From assembly GCF_015291745.1 (NCBI RefSeq), contig NZ_CP030060.1, positions 744,001-808,000 of the forward strand: 64,000 nucleotides of DNA. Reading direction: 5' to 3'. Each line of letters starts with the position of its first letter. Position 1 is the stretch's first letter. A program made the translations under genes and the position numbers. The notes under the pieces are model-generated. The model was given only the letters and a program-made list of their open reading frames with translations, did not search any database and was not told the origin of the DNA. Of this stretch, positions 10,025 through 19,695 are shown in pieces. The DNA is from Bradyrhizobium sp. CCBAU 53351. Its GTDB lineage: Bacteria; Pseudomonadota; Alphaproteobacteria; Rhizobiales; Xanthobacteraceae.

Positions 10025-10636
10025 ATGATGATGATGAACAGTACCAGAAACTCGACCTCGGCGGAACAAATCAGCATGGGAGATCAGGCCTTAACGTTGT
10101 GGTTGCCGAAACTGAGGCACTATCTGTCGTGGTGGCGACTGTTTACAAGCCCCTTACCTTCCCGGCGGCCCCACCTCGAATCGCTTGCTGACCCGCCTGA
10201 TGCGGCTGACCCGAGCGATTCTCAGGAACGTCTCAGGCAAAATATCGAAGCGCAAGTTGCGGAGATTGGCAGGTTAGTGGGCGGAGGTGAAGCGCCAGGC
10301 GAAGCAACCCGCCATCTCACTGAGTTGACAAATCAACTCATACTCGCGCAGCTCGGGATTGTTTCCAAAGTCAAATGCGTCACTACTGAGGCGACGGATC
10401 GCTTCGCTAACCGTGCTCCGGTAGAAATGAGCGACATCTATGAGCCGGAAAGGCTCTTGAGATTGGGCCATCTTTTTGACAAAGCGGTATCGGCGTTAAC
10501 TCCGAGTTTGCGGACGCAATGCCATAGAACAGATATAGCTAAACTTATCCTCGGCCGGACATCTGAAACCAAAGTCGAGTTTAATCGTTTCATCAAGTGC
10601 GTCGCTGCGATTGCTGCCGCCGCCGAAGAGATGTGA
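10025..10636 (+). CDS. unknown protein with a C-terminal domain shared with a second gene in the window
   Basis: About 203 residues; function not recognised. The N-terminal half is polar with a Trp-rich patch (LSWWRLF). The middle is helical. The last 60 residues (IYEPERLLRLGHLFDKAV..) align without gaps of note to the 68-residue product at 31028-31234 (IYTPEDLLMLGRLLDEAV..), sharing AV-AL, RT, LIL and RTS. The start is uncertain: GTG 10016, GTG 10022 or any of four ATG codons from 10025; GGGTGG precedes them. A candidate sigma-54 promoter lies upstream. Read as a fusion of the small domain to a longer N-terminal part. Confidence 0.6.
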   Translation: MMMMNSTRNSTSAEQISMGDQALTLWLPKLRHYLSWWRLFTSPLPSRRPHLESLADPPDAADPSDSQERLRQNIEAQVAEIGRLVGGGEAPGEATRHLTELTNQLILAQLGIVSKVKCVTTEATDRFANRAPVEMSDIYEPERLLRLGHLFDKAVSALTPSLRTQCHRTDIAKLILGRTSETKVEFNRFIKCVAAIAAAAEEM

Positions 10637-10908
10637 CTGTACCTAACATCGTTTCCGAAGTAGCGCAGCCGCGATTGCTCGCGTTGTGAGGAGATGCCGA
10701 TGTGCTCGGCTTTGACGTTTTCTGTTAGTCGACTGGGCAGGGCGGGTTGCAATCGCATAGTGTCGTAGCGGGCAGACAACCTTTCTGCGCTCCGGTGCTG
10801 CGCATGTTGGATCGCCGCCTCCTCCCTGGCTCTCTGGAGAATCGCTTCAGAGCGGACGGCCGTACGCCCGCTCATGGTCTATGGATCGGAAACCTCGCAG
10901 TATTGCCA

Positions 10909-11292
10909 TCAGGAGAGAAGCAAGCGGAGAGCAAAAAAAATAAATATCCATGTCGCAAGGCAGTACAGTGCGGCGAAGCGCCATACTCCCGCTCTGAATC
11001 GGCGGCGCCAATTCACAAGTTGCGGCGCGCAACCGCTGAAGCGACGGCCGCGGACAACCTCGATCATCTCTCGATAGCTGTCAAAAGCAAAATACGAGCG
11101 ATTGTTTCGAATGTACGTTATCCGCTCTTGAGGGGAAAGGCACAATTGCCAGACGTACTGCGCCTCCTCGCGCACACTGTCAGAACGTGGCTCGTGCCCA
11201 CCTGAGTTGTAAGCACGCCGATCAATGGAGAGTGGCGATGGAAGTTGACGCGATCGCGTGCTCCCGATGAACGTGAATTTCTGCTGAAGCAT
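10909..11292 (-). CDS. hypothetical small protein with one C-terminal membrane segment
   Basis: 127 residues, not recognised. The body is polar (QERITYIRNNRSYFAFDSYREM) and the last 25 residues are strongly hydrophobic (WRFAALYCLATWIFIFFALR), preceded by a basic stretch RRRFR, the pattern of a tail-anchored inner-membrane protein. An AAGGGA sequence lies about 8 nt upstream of ATG 11292. Overlapping frames on the other strand make no sense as proteins. It could still be a chance frame. Confidence 0.4.
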   Translation of the reverse strand: MLQQKFTFIGSTRSRQLPSPLSIDRRAYNSGGHEPRSDSVREEAQYVWQLCLSPQERITYIRNNRSYFAFDSYREMIEVVRGRRFSGCAPQLVNWRRRFRAGVWRFAALYCLATWIFIFFALRLLLS

Positions 11293-11986
11293 CGAAGTGT
11301 CCCTTTCGCAATTCGGCGAATGATGCGTACAACGTGACGTAACGAGAGAATCAAGAAGATCCTGCGCAGATCCAACGGATCAGCTGTGCGCTCTGTCCAC
11401 GACCCGCGCCGATCTAAGTGTAGGTCCGAGCGAAAGGGCATTGCGAAAAGCGGGCGCTATAGTCAGGCCAACGTGGCCGGTGCTGGCTGTTGATTGCGAG
11501 ATACAGCTCCCGAGGCAATGATGGTGGCCGTTGAGAACTCTCTGAGGTGCCGGCTCGTTGAACCGGGGCGGCGAGTGTGGGGCGCGGGCACGGCTGCTTA
11601 CAAATGTGCTCAGTTGGTTAAGAGAGGGGTTGAATCGGACGCAGCGAGAGATTGTACGATGTGAAGCAAATGAGCAGTTCGAGACGAGACGCGCGAGGCC
11701 GCAATGGTGTTATCTTTGGGCGATGTACCGGGCATCGTGAGCCAGATCGGGCGGCTCCACAAACAGGGGCGCTGCTCGTGGTTTGGATTGGCCGTGCGGT
11801 CGATAAACCGGGATCAATGAATTGATGGTCATCGTCCGTGCAGATGGATTCAATCAGGTTACGATGGCCCACTAAGCAACCGTTCGAGCCATACCCTCTC
11901 GGTAGCACTCGAAGTCGTCGACTTGCGACCTACAAACGTTATAGCACACCGTGTCCACCTAAGCCGACCTACCTTGAGAGGATATC
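11293..11986. other. gene-poor stretch
   Basis: No gene or repeat recognised. Confidence 0.5.
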
Positions 11987-12286
11987 ATGCGTCGAAGGCA
12001 GCTCAACTCATCTTGCTGGAGCGACAGATTCAAGTACTATATGCTAACGGTTAGTATTGTTGCCGCGCTAAACTCGTTGTCATTCATGTACGCCAAAGCC
12101 GGCGGGCCTCTACCCACGGAACAGGAAAAGCAGGCGTGTATCGCCGACGTCTTTCGGCTCTGTAGCGCGGCCATACCTGATGCGAACGCAATCACTTCGT
12201 GTCTGAAGTCAAACGTGGCCGGTGTGAGTGCGGAATGCCGCTTGGTTCTGTCAACCCGCGAGCGGCCGAGTGGTGTATCAAAGTGA
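11987..12286 (+). CDS. small secreted cysteine-rich protein
   Basis: 99 residues. After a hydrophobic N-terminal segment (MLTVSIVAALNSLSFMYAKA), likely a signal peptide, it has four cysteines in the spacing C-x7-C-x14-C-x10-C within QACIADVFRLCSAAIPDAN..SCLKSN..SAECR. This is a pattern I know from small exported Rhizobiales proteins of unknown role (C..D..RLC..A.PD...I..CL....LS..C). ATG 11987 has AGAGG 6 nt upstream. It stands alone between gene-poor stretches. Confidence 0.72.
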   Translation: MRRRQLNSSCWSDRFKYYMLTVSIVAALNSLSFMYAKAGGPLPTEQEKQACIADVFRLCSAAIPDANAITSCLKSNVAGVSAECRLVLSTRERPSGVSK

Positions 12287-12758
12287 GCCGGCGATCATAT
12301 AGATTGTCGTACGGTGTTGGCGCTGGCTGACACTAAGTAGCGCGGTCGGTTACGTCCGGCGTTCGACGCACGGTGAGCAGCGTGTCCAGGAGATGTACGT
12401 GGCGTCGGATTGCAAGCGAGTATCCAGCCTAAGGGGCCTGATGTATCGTCGAAGTAAAGGCGCCTGGCGGAGCGAATTCATTGAACCAGTGTGGTCGGGT
12501 GCTAGATGAGCAGAGTCGCTAAGTGGTTAGTCAAGGTGGGCCGCCACACGAAAGCATCAGATGAGCAACGGTGTGAGCTGTCGCTGGCGCACCGTGGTGT
12601 AGATGATCGGTTGAACTGCGCCTCTGCCTTGAAAGCGGTCTATCTTACGAGAAGCATCCGGCGGAGTCTGCGTGTGATTTGCTCGTGCCTTAGTGGCCCG
12701 GTAAGCTGAAGCGTGAACCTGTGCTTTCAAACGATCCCCCGGTTGCAGTCAAGGGTGA
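12287..12758. other. intergenic downstream of nifA
   Basis: No gene recognised; fixA, which follows nifA in B. diazoefficiens, is not here. Confidence 0.5.
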
Positions 12759-14474
12759 TTATAAGTGCTTTAGCTCGACTCCGTGTTTTTTGAGTGCGTA
12801 GCCTATTTGGCGCGACGTCAGTTTGAGTAGCCGTGCTGCTTTCGCCTGTACCCAGCCCGCCCTTTCCATGGCCGCGATAAGGTGCTCGCGATCAATTATT
12901 CGCTCACCTCTCGTAACCTGCAGGTGCGAGAGCGTGGTTCCGTGAGCGGGTTCGGATGAAGCATCGCATGGCCCCGTATGCGGCAGCGGTTGTGACGGCA
13001 TCGATAGCGGCTGCTTACTCTTCCAAAGTCGAGCGGAGAAGCAACCATCGGATTTGCAGGCGAAATCGCGACTGTTAATCGCTGGACCGGCCGCCATGGT
13101 GGCAGTCCGCTGAACGCAATTGTGAAGCTCCCTAATATTGCCGGGAAATTCGCAACTTTTCAATACGTCGAACGCGCTTGGTTCGAAAGTCAACGAGCGC
13201 TCGTTTTCGGAGTTGAACGTGCGAAGAAATTCAGTAGCGAGCAACGGAATATCGTCGCGGCGCTCACACAATGGTGGGACAAGCAAAGGGATGACGCTCA
13301 GACGGTAGTAGAGATCCGCGCGAAATTGTGTCTGCGAAACGGCGACCTCTAGATCCTTGTTAGTCGCTGCTATGAGTCGAACGTCAACTCTTATCGTGTG
13401 TGTACCGCCGACTCTCTCAAATTCCTGCTGTTGTAGCACTCGCAGCAGCTTCGCTTGAAAAGAAGGTGAGATTTCACCAATCTCGTCGAGAAACAGCGTG
13501 CCTTTGTCAGCCAGCTCGAAGCGCCCTTTGCGCGAATTGATGGCTCCGGTAAAGGCGCCCTTCTCGTGTCCAAACAGCTCAGATTCCAAAATAGTCTCCG
13601 ATAATGCCGCACAGTTTAGTTTGACGAATGGGCGGTTGGCTCGGGGCGATAGGTCGTGGATCGCTTGTGCAGCAACCTCTTTTCCGCTACCGGACTCGCC
13701 TCGCAAGAGTATCGTTGCATTTGATTTAGCGACCACATTGATCTTGCGGAGGAGCTTGCGCAGGGCCGGGCTGCGACCAACTACGCCAGGTAGCGTTAGG
13801 TTGCGGTCCGCTTCGGCTTGATCATCCTGCGGCAACGTTGTCTGGTTGCCATCGGTCGCAAGAGGCGGCTCGCTGTCATCGTGGGCCGTGGAGAGGTATG
13901 ACCTCAGAAAGTGGCCGAGCATGTTCGCGATAGCGAGGAGAAGGGTCACGTGTGAATTGGGATCTAACGATGGGGACCCGTCCCGGAACAGCTCGGCCGA
14001 GAGCACCCCGACGGTCGTGCTCTCGACAGCGATTGGAACGGCGATGAACGACAATCGACTATGTGCCGTGGCGTCAGATGAACCTGAATCGCTTGTGGTC
14101 TGGGAATTGTTCGGTTGCGTAGGGGTTATTATAAGGGGTGTGGCCGTATTGAGCACGCGCTCGACAGCTCCTTGCGGCAGGCGGAGTCGAAAACGCTGAT
14201 CGCTCCCTTCAGTCCAGCCCGCGCCCACGGCAATCGCCGGAGCGTTGTGACCGGCATGCAGACAGACCACACAATGTTGCATCTGAAGCTGAGACTGTAT
14301 TAACGCGACGACGGCCTCCAGCCGAAGCTCGAGCCGAAAGGGCGCGGCGAGTTGTTCCGCTATGCGCAGCAGGATCTCAGGCACTTTCGGGTGTGCCCAT
14401 TGAGCGTCGCTGCGAGAGGCCTCCGCTCCCGGTGACTTGAACTGTGATGTTGAAGACAAAATGTCGCTAGTCAT
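12759..14474 (-). CDS. nifA: NifA, sigma-54-dependent activator of nitrogen fixation genes
   Basis: 571 residues in three parts. An N-terminal GAF domain; a central AAA+ domain with Walker A GESGSGKE, the sigma-54 contact loop GAFTGA and Walker B LFLDEIGE; and a C-terminal helix-turn-helix ([19 protein letters not shown]) that binds TGT-N10-ACA. Between AAA+ and HTH lies the redox-sensing cysteine set of rhizobial NifA: a Cys in [13 protein letters not shown] and the Cys-X4-Cys pair in [16 protein letters not shown]. This set makes the protein oxygen-sensitive. Start ATG 14474 is chosen; a TTG at 14567 would add 31 residues without family support. It lies 170 nt downstream of its own -24/-12 element rather than behind fixR. 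Targets visible here: nifD, fixR and the AAA+ gene at 60753. Confidence 0.95.
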   Translation of the reverse strand: MTSDILSSTSQFKSPGAEASRSDAQWAHPKVPEILLRIAEQLAAPFRLELRLEAVVALIQSQLQMQHCVVCLHAGHNAPAIAVGAGWTEGSDQRFRLRLPQGAVERVLNTATPLIITPTQPNNSQTTSDSGSSDATAHSRLSFIAVPIAVESTTVGVLSAELFRDGSPSLDPNSHVTLLLAIANMLGHFLRSYLSTAHDDSEPPLATDGNQTTLPQDDQAEADRNLTLPGVVGRSPALRKLLRKINVVAKSNATILLRGESGSGKEVAAQAIHDLSPRANRPFVKLNCAALSETILESELFGHEKGAFTGAINSRKGRFELADKGTLFLDEIGEISPSFQAKLLRVLQQQEFERVGGTHTIRVDVRLIAATNKDLEVAVSQTQFRADLYYRLSVIPLLVPPLCERRDDIPLLATEFLRTFNSENERSLTFEPSAFDVLKSCEFPGNIRELHNCVQRTATMAAGPAINSRDFACKSDGCFSARLWKSKQPLSMPSQPLPHTGPCDASSEPAHGTTLSHLQVTRGERIIDREHLIAAMERAGWVQAKAARLLKLTSRQIGYALKKHGVELKHL

Positions 14475-14646
14475 ATTGTCCGGTTTCCGCCGATCGTTGT
14501 TACGCCGGCCGTGGCGCCTGCGCTGTCGCGGACCTAACAACGTTTCGTGCAGCGACGACAAGGCCAACCATGATTAAAGAGTCAGCCCTGGACGAGAGAT
14601 TTGCTCCGGTGCAGCGTCGCCAGTTTGAATATGTGAGGTCCTTTAA

Positions 14647-14662
14647 CGCAAGGAGTGCGCCA
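14647..14662 (-). promoter_or_regulatory. sigma-54 -24/-12 promoter of nifA
   Basis: Minus strand TGGCGCACTCCTTGCG: GG-N10-GC with TGGCGC and TTGCG, two mismatches to consensus. Start expected near 14636, leaving a leader of about 160 nt. No TGT-N10-ACA was found within 200 bp upstream. Confidence 0.72.
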
Positions 14663-15838
14663 TATTGGCGCATCTTATGCAAATGATCCTCGAGTGCTTT
14701 CAGAGATAGCAGGTCGTCTGTCGTCCATGCCGGTCCCTACTGCGGGCAGCATCTAGGCTCAGGTGAACAGGTTCGGCGAAGCTGCGAGGGCCGCCATTTC
14801 CGATTGGTGACAATCGGACTTCTTTCAAAGTCGTGGTCATGCAGCTCGCTCCGCTCGTCCTGGACTGGTGTACCGATGAAGGTGCCACCGCAAATCGCTT
14901 TCAGCGCGCTGCTGCCCATTGGGAGGGCTGCGAGAGGCGCGGCATGCGAGCTCAGCCGTAGTCGGGCAAAAGTGCGTTCGGACGAGGTCCGGGTACTGTG
15001 ATTTACGCGAGAACAATGGCCGTAACAGCTGTAGAGGCAGCTGTAGGAGCCGGGACGTTTCGCTCGAGACACGTAATCAGGCACCAGACTGGTTTGCGAG
15101 GTCGTCGTGCTCCTTGACCTCCTTTGGCCGCAGCGCGTCGCTCCGACGCTTAAAGCTGTGCCGGATTCGCAGGACGCTGACGAAGCATTCGCAATGGCCG
15201 GCTGACTCGGTCGCCTCGAGCCGTCAACACCGCGCCCGTAAGCGGTGGTTTCACGGTCGGAGGCCTATTGACGAAGCATTGGTGCCGTCGACCTAGAGTG
15301 ATTTACTGACAGGCTGCATGCAAAATGGCAGAGTGAGGCGGTCGGGCAAAGGCGCTTTGCGCGGCCGGTGACGCGGTCCTCCGCGTGTTCGCTCAACGGC
15401 TTGATGCGACTGATCCCGTGTCTCCACTGGAGGGCGCCCGGTATGTCAGCATGGCCGATTACGAAACGTCCGCTGACGAGGGCCGTCAGGGCGGTTGAGT
15501 CTGGAACCGGCACGTCGCAATGGCGAGAAGGTCAAACGAGGGAGTGTAAGGCGATGGTGCGCGTTGGTCCGCAACCACGGAGCGCCTCTCATTGCTACTA
15601 CCGTTGCCAAGAAGCGAATCGCAGAGCGGCGTCTCAGGATAGAGCTCGTCCGCGGTTCCACCCTGAGGGGGTGCGTCATGGGACAGCAGGACGAGTCGAA
15701 CGACACCGAGACCCAGGCATCACGCGATAGAATGAGCGCCTAGATGATCGTGAGCATCATCGCCACGACCGCGTGGCAGCCTCGTGTGGCATGTCGTTCC
15801 TGCTCCCTGCGGCTAACTCCTGCTTGTGGTAATCGTAT
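14663..15838. other. gene-poor stretch between nolK and nifA
   Basis: No gene recognised. fixR would be expected here if the usual fixR-nifA order held; no trace of it is visible. Confidence 0.55.
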
Positions 15839-16788
15839 CTAGGTTTGCGGCGGGAGCCGAGTGAACGCCTGATAGGATTCATAGGCGCGCATCAAGCCGT
15901 CGCGAAGCGACGTCGTCGCCCGCTAGCCGAGCTTGTCAAGGCGGCGGAGATCGAGCAGCTTGCGTGGCATGCCGCCGGGACGCGAGGTGTCGAAGCTGAT
16001 CTCGCCTCGATAACCGATGACCTCGGCGACGAGGCGGGAGAACTCGGCGATGATGATGTCCTCGCCGCTCCCGATATTGACGAGCTCGGACTCAGAATAG
16101 CGCTTCATCAAACGGAGGCAGGCATTCGCCATGTCGTCGACATAAAGGAATTTGCGCGTGGCAAGCCGGTGTCCCTGACCACAACGTTTTTCGCGCCGGC
16201 AAGCGTCGCTTCGTGAAAGCGCCGGATCAGCGCGGCTACGACGTGGCTGTATTCTGGATGACAATTGTTGCCAAGGCCGTACAGAGTAGTCGGCATTACA
16301 CTGACGAAGTCGCTGCCATACTGGCTGCGATAGGCCTCGGCCATCTTGATCCCGGCGATCTTTGCATGGCGTAGGGCTCATTGGTCGGCTCCAGCTGGCC
16401 TGTGAGTCCTCGCGAAGCGGCTGTGGCGCCAGCTTCGGATAGATGCAGGAGGAGCCAAGAAACATCAGCTTCTCGGCGCTATTCAGATGCGCGCCATGGG
16501 TCACGTTCGGCGCGATGGCAATATTATCGTAGATGAACTCAGCGCGCCGCGTATTGTTGGCGAGGATACCGCTGACTTTGGCCGCGGCAAGGAAAAACGA
16601 CTTGCGGCGTCTTCTTTGCGAACCAGTCGAATACGGCGGCCTGGTTGCAGAGGTCGACCGTGCCGGTCGACAGTCACAAGTTCAACCTCCTCCTGCGCGA
16701 GCCGGCGCGCCAGCACGCTGCCGACCATGCCGCGATGACCGGCGACGTAGACGCGTGTGACCTTCAGCTCAAAGGAAGTGGCTGCCAT
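15839..16788 (-). pseudogene. nolK: NolK, GDP-L-fucose synthase, inactivated
   Basis: NolK converts GDP-4-keto-6-deoxymannose to GDP-fucose for NodZ. The N-terminus (RVYVAGHRGMVGSVLARRLAQ) is normal. Then the family sequence continues in other frames: KLMFLGSSCIYPKLAPQPLRED (16501-15923 frame) and MAEAYRSQYGSDFVSVMPTT (16344-16108 frame), then FLYVDDMA and ELVNIGSGEDI back in the earlier frame. At least three or four small indels are needed to read through. In addition TGG is replaced by TAG at 15923-15925 (KLG-stop-RATTSLRDGL); the natural stop would be at 15839. The ATG at 16788 overlaps the end of noeL, so the two were translationally coupled. Confidence 0.88.
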
Positions 16789-17839
16789 TGTCGGCGTCCC
16801 GTTTTGCTTCGGCCAGATCACTCGCCATCATTTCCTGAACCAGTTGGACAAAGCTCCGCTTTGGCTTCCACCCGAGCTTGGTGCGCGCCTTGCTGGCATC
16901 GCCGACCAAAAGATCAACCTCGGTGGGGCGAAAATAGGTCGGATCGATGCGGACCACGGTCTTGCCGCTTCTAGCGTCGAGGCCGGTTTCCTCGACGCCC
17001 ACGCCCCGCCATTCGATGCGGCGGCCGACCTGCGCGAAGGCCAGCTCGACCATCTCCCGCACGGAATGCATCTCTCCGGTGGCAAGCACGAAGTCGTCTG
17101 GCTTATCGGCCTGCAGGATCAAATGCATGCCCGCCACATAGTCGCGGGCATGGCCCCAATCCCGCTTGGCTTCGAGATTGCCAAGATAGAGCGCATCTTC
17201 CAGGCCGACCTCGATGCGCGCGACGGCACGCGTGATCTTGCGGGTCACGAAGGTCTCGCCACGGATCGGGCTCTCATGGTTGAACAGAATACCGTTGGAG
17301 GCGAACATGCCATAGGCTTCGCGGTAGTTTACCGTAATCCAGTAGCCATACAGCTTTGCGACGCCATAAGGCGAGCGTGGATAGAATGCGGTCGTCTCCT
17401 TCTGCGGAATCTCCTGCACCAGGCCATAAAGCTCCGAGGTCGAAGCCTGATAGAACCGCGTGTGCCTCTCCATTCCAAGAATGCGGACTGCTTCCAGGAG
17501 GCGCAGCACCCCGATTGCGTCCGCATTAGCGGTATATTCCGGGCTCTCGAAGCTGACGGCAACATGGCTTTGGGCGGCGAGATTGTAGATCTCAGTCGGC
17601 CGGATTTGCTGTATCAGGCGGATCAGATTGGTCGAATCCGTCATGTCGCCGTAATGCATCAGGAACGGGACCTTGCCGACATGCGGATCCTGGTAAAGGT
17701 GATCGACGCGCGCTGTGTTGAACGAGGACGAGCGGCGCTTGATGCCGTGCACAACATAGCCGAGCGACAGTAGATAGTCGGCGAGATAAGCCCCGTCTTG
17801 CCCGGTTACGCCGGTGATGAGAGCGACGCGCTCAGCCAT
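16769..17839 (-). CDS. noeL: NoeL, GDP-mannose 4,6-dehydratase
   Basis: 356 residues. First step from GDP-mannose to GDP-fucose, the donor used by NodZ to fucosylate the Nod factor. NAD(P)-binding [15 protein letters not shown] at the N-terminus, the family's [15 protein letters not shown], the catalytic Thr/Glu region [12 protein letters not shown] and YxxxK in [12 protein letters not shown], then [10 protein letters not shown]. Complete and uninterrupted. ATG 17839 begins [13 protein letters not shown] 17845 is an alternative with GGGAG 5 nt upstream. Downstream nolK overlaps by 20 nt. The order nodZ-noeL-nolK matches the fucosylation set of NGR234. This block looks GC-richer than the nod genes to its right (by eye). 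Confidence 0.93.
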   Translation of the reverse strand: MAERVALITGVTGQDGAYLADYLLSLGYVVHGIKRRSSSFNTARVDHLYQDPHVGKVPFLMHYGDMTDSTNLIRLIQQIRPTEIYNLAAQSHVAVSFESPEYTANADAIGVLRLLEAVRILGMERHTRFYQASTSELYGLVQEIPQKETTAFYPRSPYGVAKLYGYWITVNYREAYGMFASNGILFNHESPIRGETFVTRKITRAVARIEVGLEDALYLGNLEAKRDWGHARDYVAGMHLILQADKPDDFVLATGEMHSVREMVELAFAQVGRRIEWRGVGVEETGLDARSGKTVVRIDPTYFRPTEVDLLVGDASKARTKLGWKPKRSFVQLVQEMMASDLAEAKRDADNGSHFL

Positions 17840-18485
17840 ATTCACAAATGCTCCCAAATGCCTCAGGGGCCTACCGACTTCCAGCAACGGCCGAAGCCTG
17901 TCCCTCTGACATATCGTCCGGCGTGGTCAACCTACTATGGCGCTAGTGCTCATATTCCGGGGAAGTGTGGCGGCGCGCCCTGGCTCCACCATCTCTCAGC
18001 CGTGGAGAAGTTGGCAAGGCGCTGTGTGGTGAAAGCAGCAAGGAATACCAAGTACGTTGGGGCCTGAATTAACGATCCTGGGAGGCCTGCATCCGGCATC
18101 AACCCGCGCGAGGTGAGCTCGGCGCCCTTCCCTCGTGTGCATAGAGAGGTCCAGCACAATGTGTGACCACCTTATCTCCAGGTATGGGCATCGGTAACTC
18201 ATTTGAGAAATCTACTCCCGCCGCACCTTCATCCGCAGCACTCGCCTTCACCAAACAAGGTGCTTGGGATACGAACCGAGCCGGCTCCGTCGGAGAACGG
18301 CATAGGTCGGTGAGACATTACGACAGCAGTGTCGCACCCTCGCTTCGCGCGGAGTCCATTGGATGGCTTCGAACCGATGTCCAGATATGGCACCGAGGCG
18401 TTGTACCTGGTGACTGCTGAAGTAAGTGCTAGGCTCATTTAAGCCTTTCTTGGCGCTGGTGGGGCTTGACGTCCTGTGGCAAGCA
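17840..18485. other. intergenic between nodZ and noeL
   Basis: No gene recognised in about 650 bp and no nod box seen, so how noeL is transcribed is open. Confidence 0.5.
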
Positions 18486-19514
18486 TCAAAAGGCCGGCTT
18501 CGCTGGCCGCCGCTCGTGAGGACCGGCGAGAGAGCGCGCATCTGGCGCGTGCTCGGCGGATGACCTTTCGGCTAAGATCAAGTGGCTTGGATCGTCCAAG
18601 CTAAATTCGATTACTTGGGGGACGACTAGGCTTGCGTAGCGCGAGAAAGCACTTGTCGACGGAAATCGGATAACGGTATGGCAGTAGGCCAGGAGGTACA
18701 TTTCCACGAGAGCAGCGAATCCGCCCTCGACTCCAAGATCTGCAGTGTGCAGCGGGCCAGCATCGTTCGCTCGGAAGCGTTTGGGAATGCTGAAGAGCTC
18801 AGAATAGACAGCCGAAAGGTGATCAGCGACGCTGGGACTGTCAGTGCACAAAAAGAGCCTTGTCGGTCGTGTATGATGCAATGCTTTTGCCCGTTCAACT
18901 GCAGCGCATACCTGCTCCATAGCGACTCGTGGGTCGGTCCAATAAGGCCTATGACCCATAGTATCTTCACCGTTCCCGTGCCGAACGTGTATCCCGATTA
19001 CATCGTGCCCCTCAAACGCTCGATGGTAAACATCGTCGATGCGACGCCTGATCTCCTGGCGTGGTGTGATGCTTTGGAATATGTTGCGCTCGGCCTCCTG
19101 ATCACAGCCCCACATTAAGCAAGCGTCACAAACGATAGTATTCGCCTGGATATCCCTTGACGTTACCAACAACCTGCGCAGCTCATCACGCTCGTGGAAA
19201 ATTTGGTCATCCGACCGGTAAACGCCGTCAATTGCAGGCCTGTTCCACCAATGTGGAAAAAACGGCCCAGGAAAGCAGAGTTGATTGATCTTATCGTCGC
19301 AGATAACGGGTACGCCCGAGATGTTGTCGAGCGGCTCAAAGAACACGCTGAAGGCGTTTGTAAAGGGGTCAGAGAGATAGCAAGATCCGCGCCAGTCAAT
19401 GACCAAAGTGCGCCCTGTTCGCTTGGAGTATTGCCAGGCTGACGCGAGCGACCATAAGCAATCGCCGAAACCGGTGCGACGCCTGGAAATGACGAAGCGC
19501 TGTTGATGAGTCAT
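18486..19514 (-). CDS. nodZ: NodZ, Nod-factor alpha-1,6-fucosyltransferase
   Basis: 342 residues. Transfers fucose from GDP-fucose to C-6 of the reducing-end N-acetylglucosamine of the Nod factor. Begins MTHQQRFVISRRRTGFGDCLW, very like known NodZ. The GDP-fucose-binding motif IGIHVRHGNGED with its paired basic residues is intact, as are TRLFLCTDSPSVADHL and the C-terminal RFPSTSAFSRYAS. ATG 19514 chosen over GTG 19553 on similarity and because GGA lies 6 nt upstream. It follows nolO after 180 bp without a visible nod box. Confidence 0.94.
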   Translation of the reverse strand: MTHQQRFVISRRRTGFGDCLWSLASAWQYSKRTGRTLVIDWRGSCYLSDPFTNAFSVFFEPLDNISGVPVICDDKINQLCFPGPFFPHWWNRPAIDGVYRSDDQIFHERDELRRLLVTSRDIQANTIVCDACLMWGCDQEAERNIFQSITPRQEIRRRIDDVYHRAFEGHDVIGIHVRHGNGEDTMGHRPYWTDPRVAMEQVCAAVERAKALHHTRPTRLFLCTDSPSVADHLSAVYSELFSIPKRFRANDAGPLHTADLGVEGGFAALVEMYLLAYCHTVIRFPSTSAFSRYASLVVPQVIEFSLDDPSHLILAERSSAEHAPDARSLAGPHERRPAKPAF

Positions 19515-19695
19515 CTTGAATCCATTGCTCCGGCAGTTGAATAAGTTGCTCACCCTGGACGGCAGGAAAGTACCGGCAGTGTTATCGTCCGCCAGGCCGT
19601 CGCGAGCCGTATGTTAGGTTGCGAGAGCTTGTCCGCTTCGCGACCAAGAGGTCGGTTATGGATTGCCGTTCGCTAGCTAGACAAAGAGATACCTA

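Noticed and set aside
14500..14682. small frame in the nifA leader
   Set aside because: Overlaps the nifA -24/-12 element and has no family or ribosome site.
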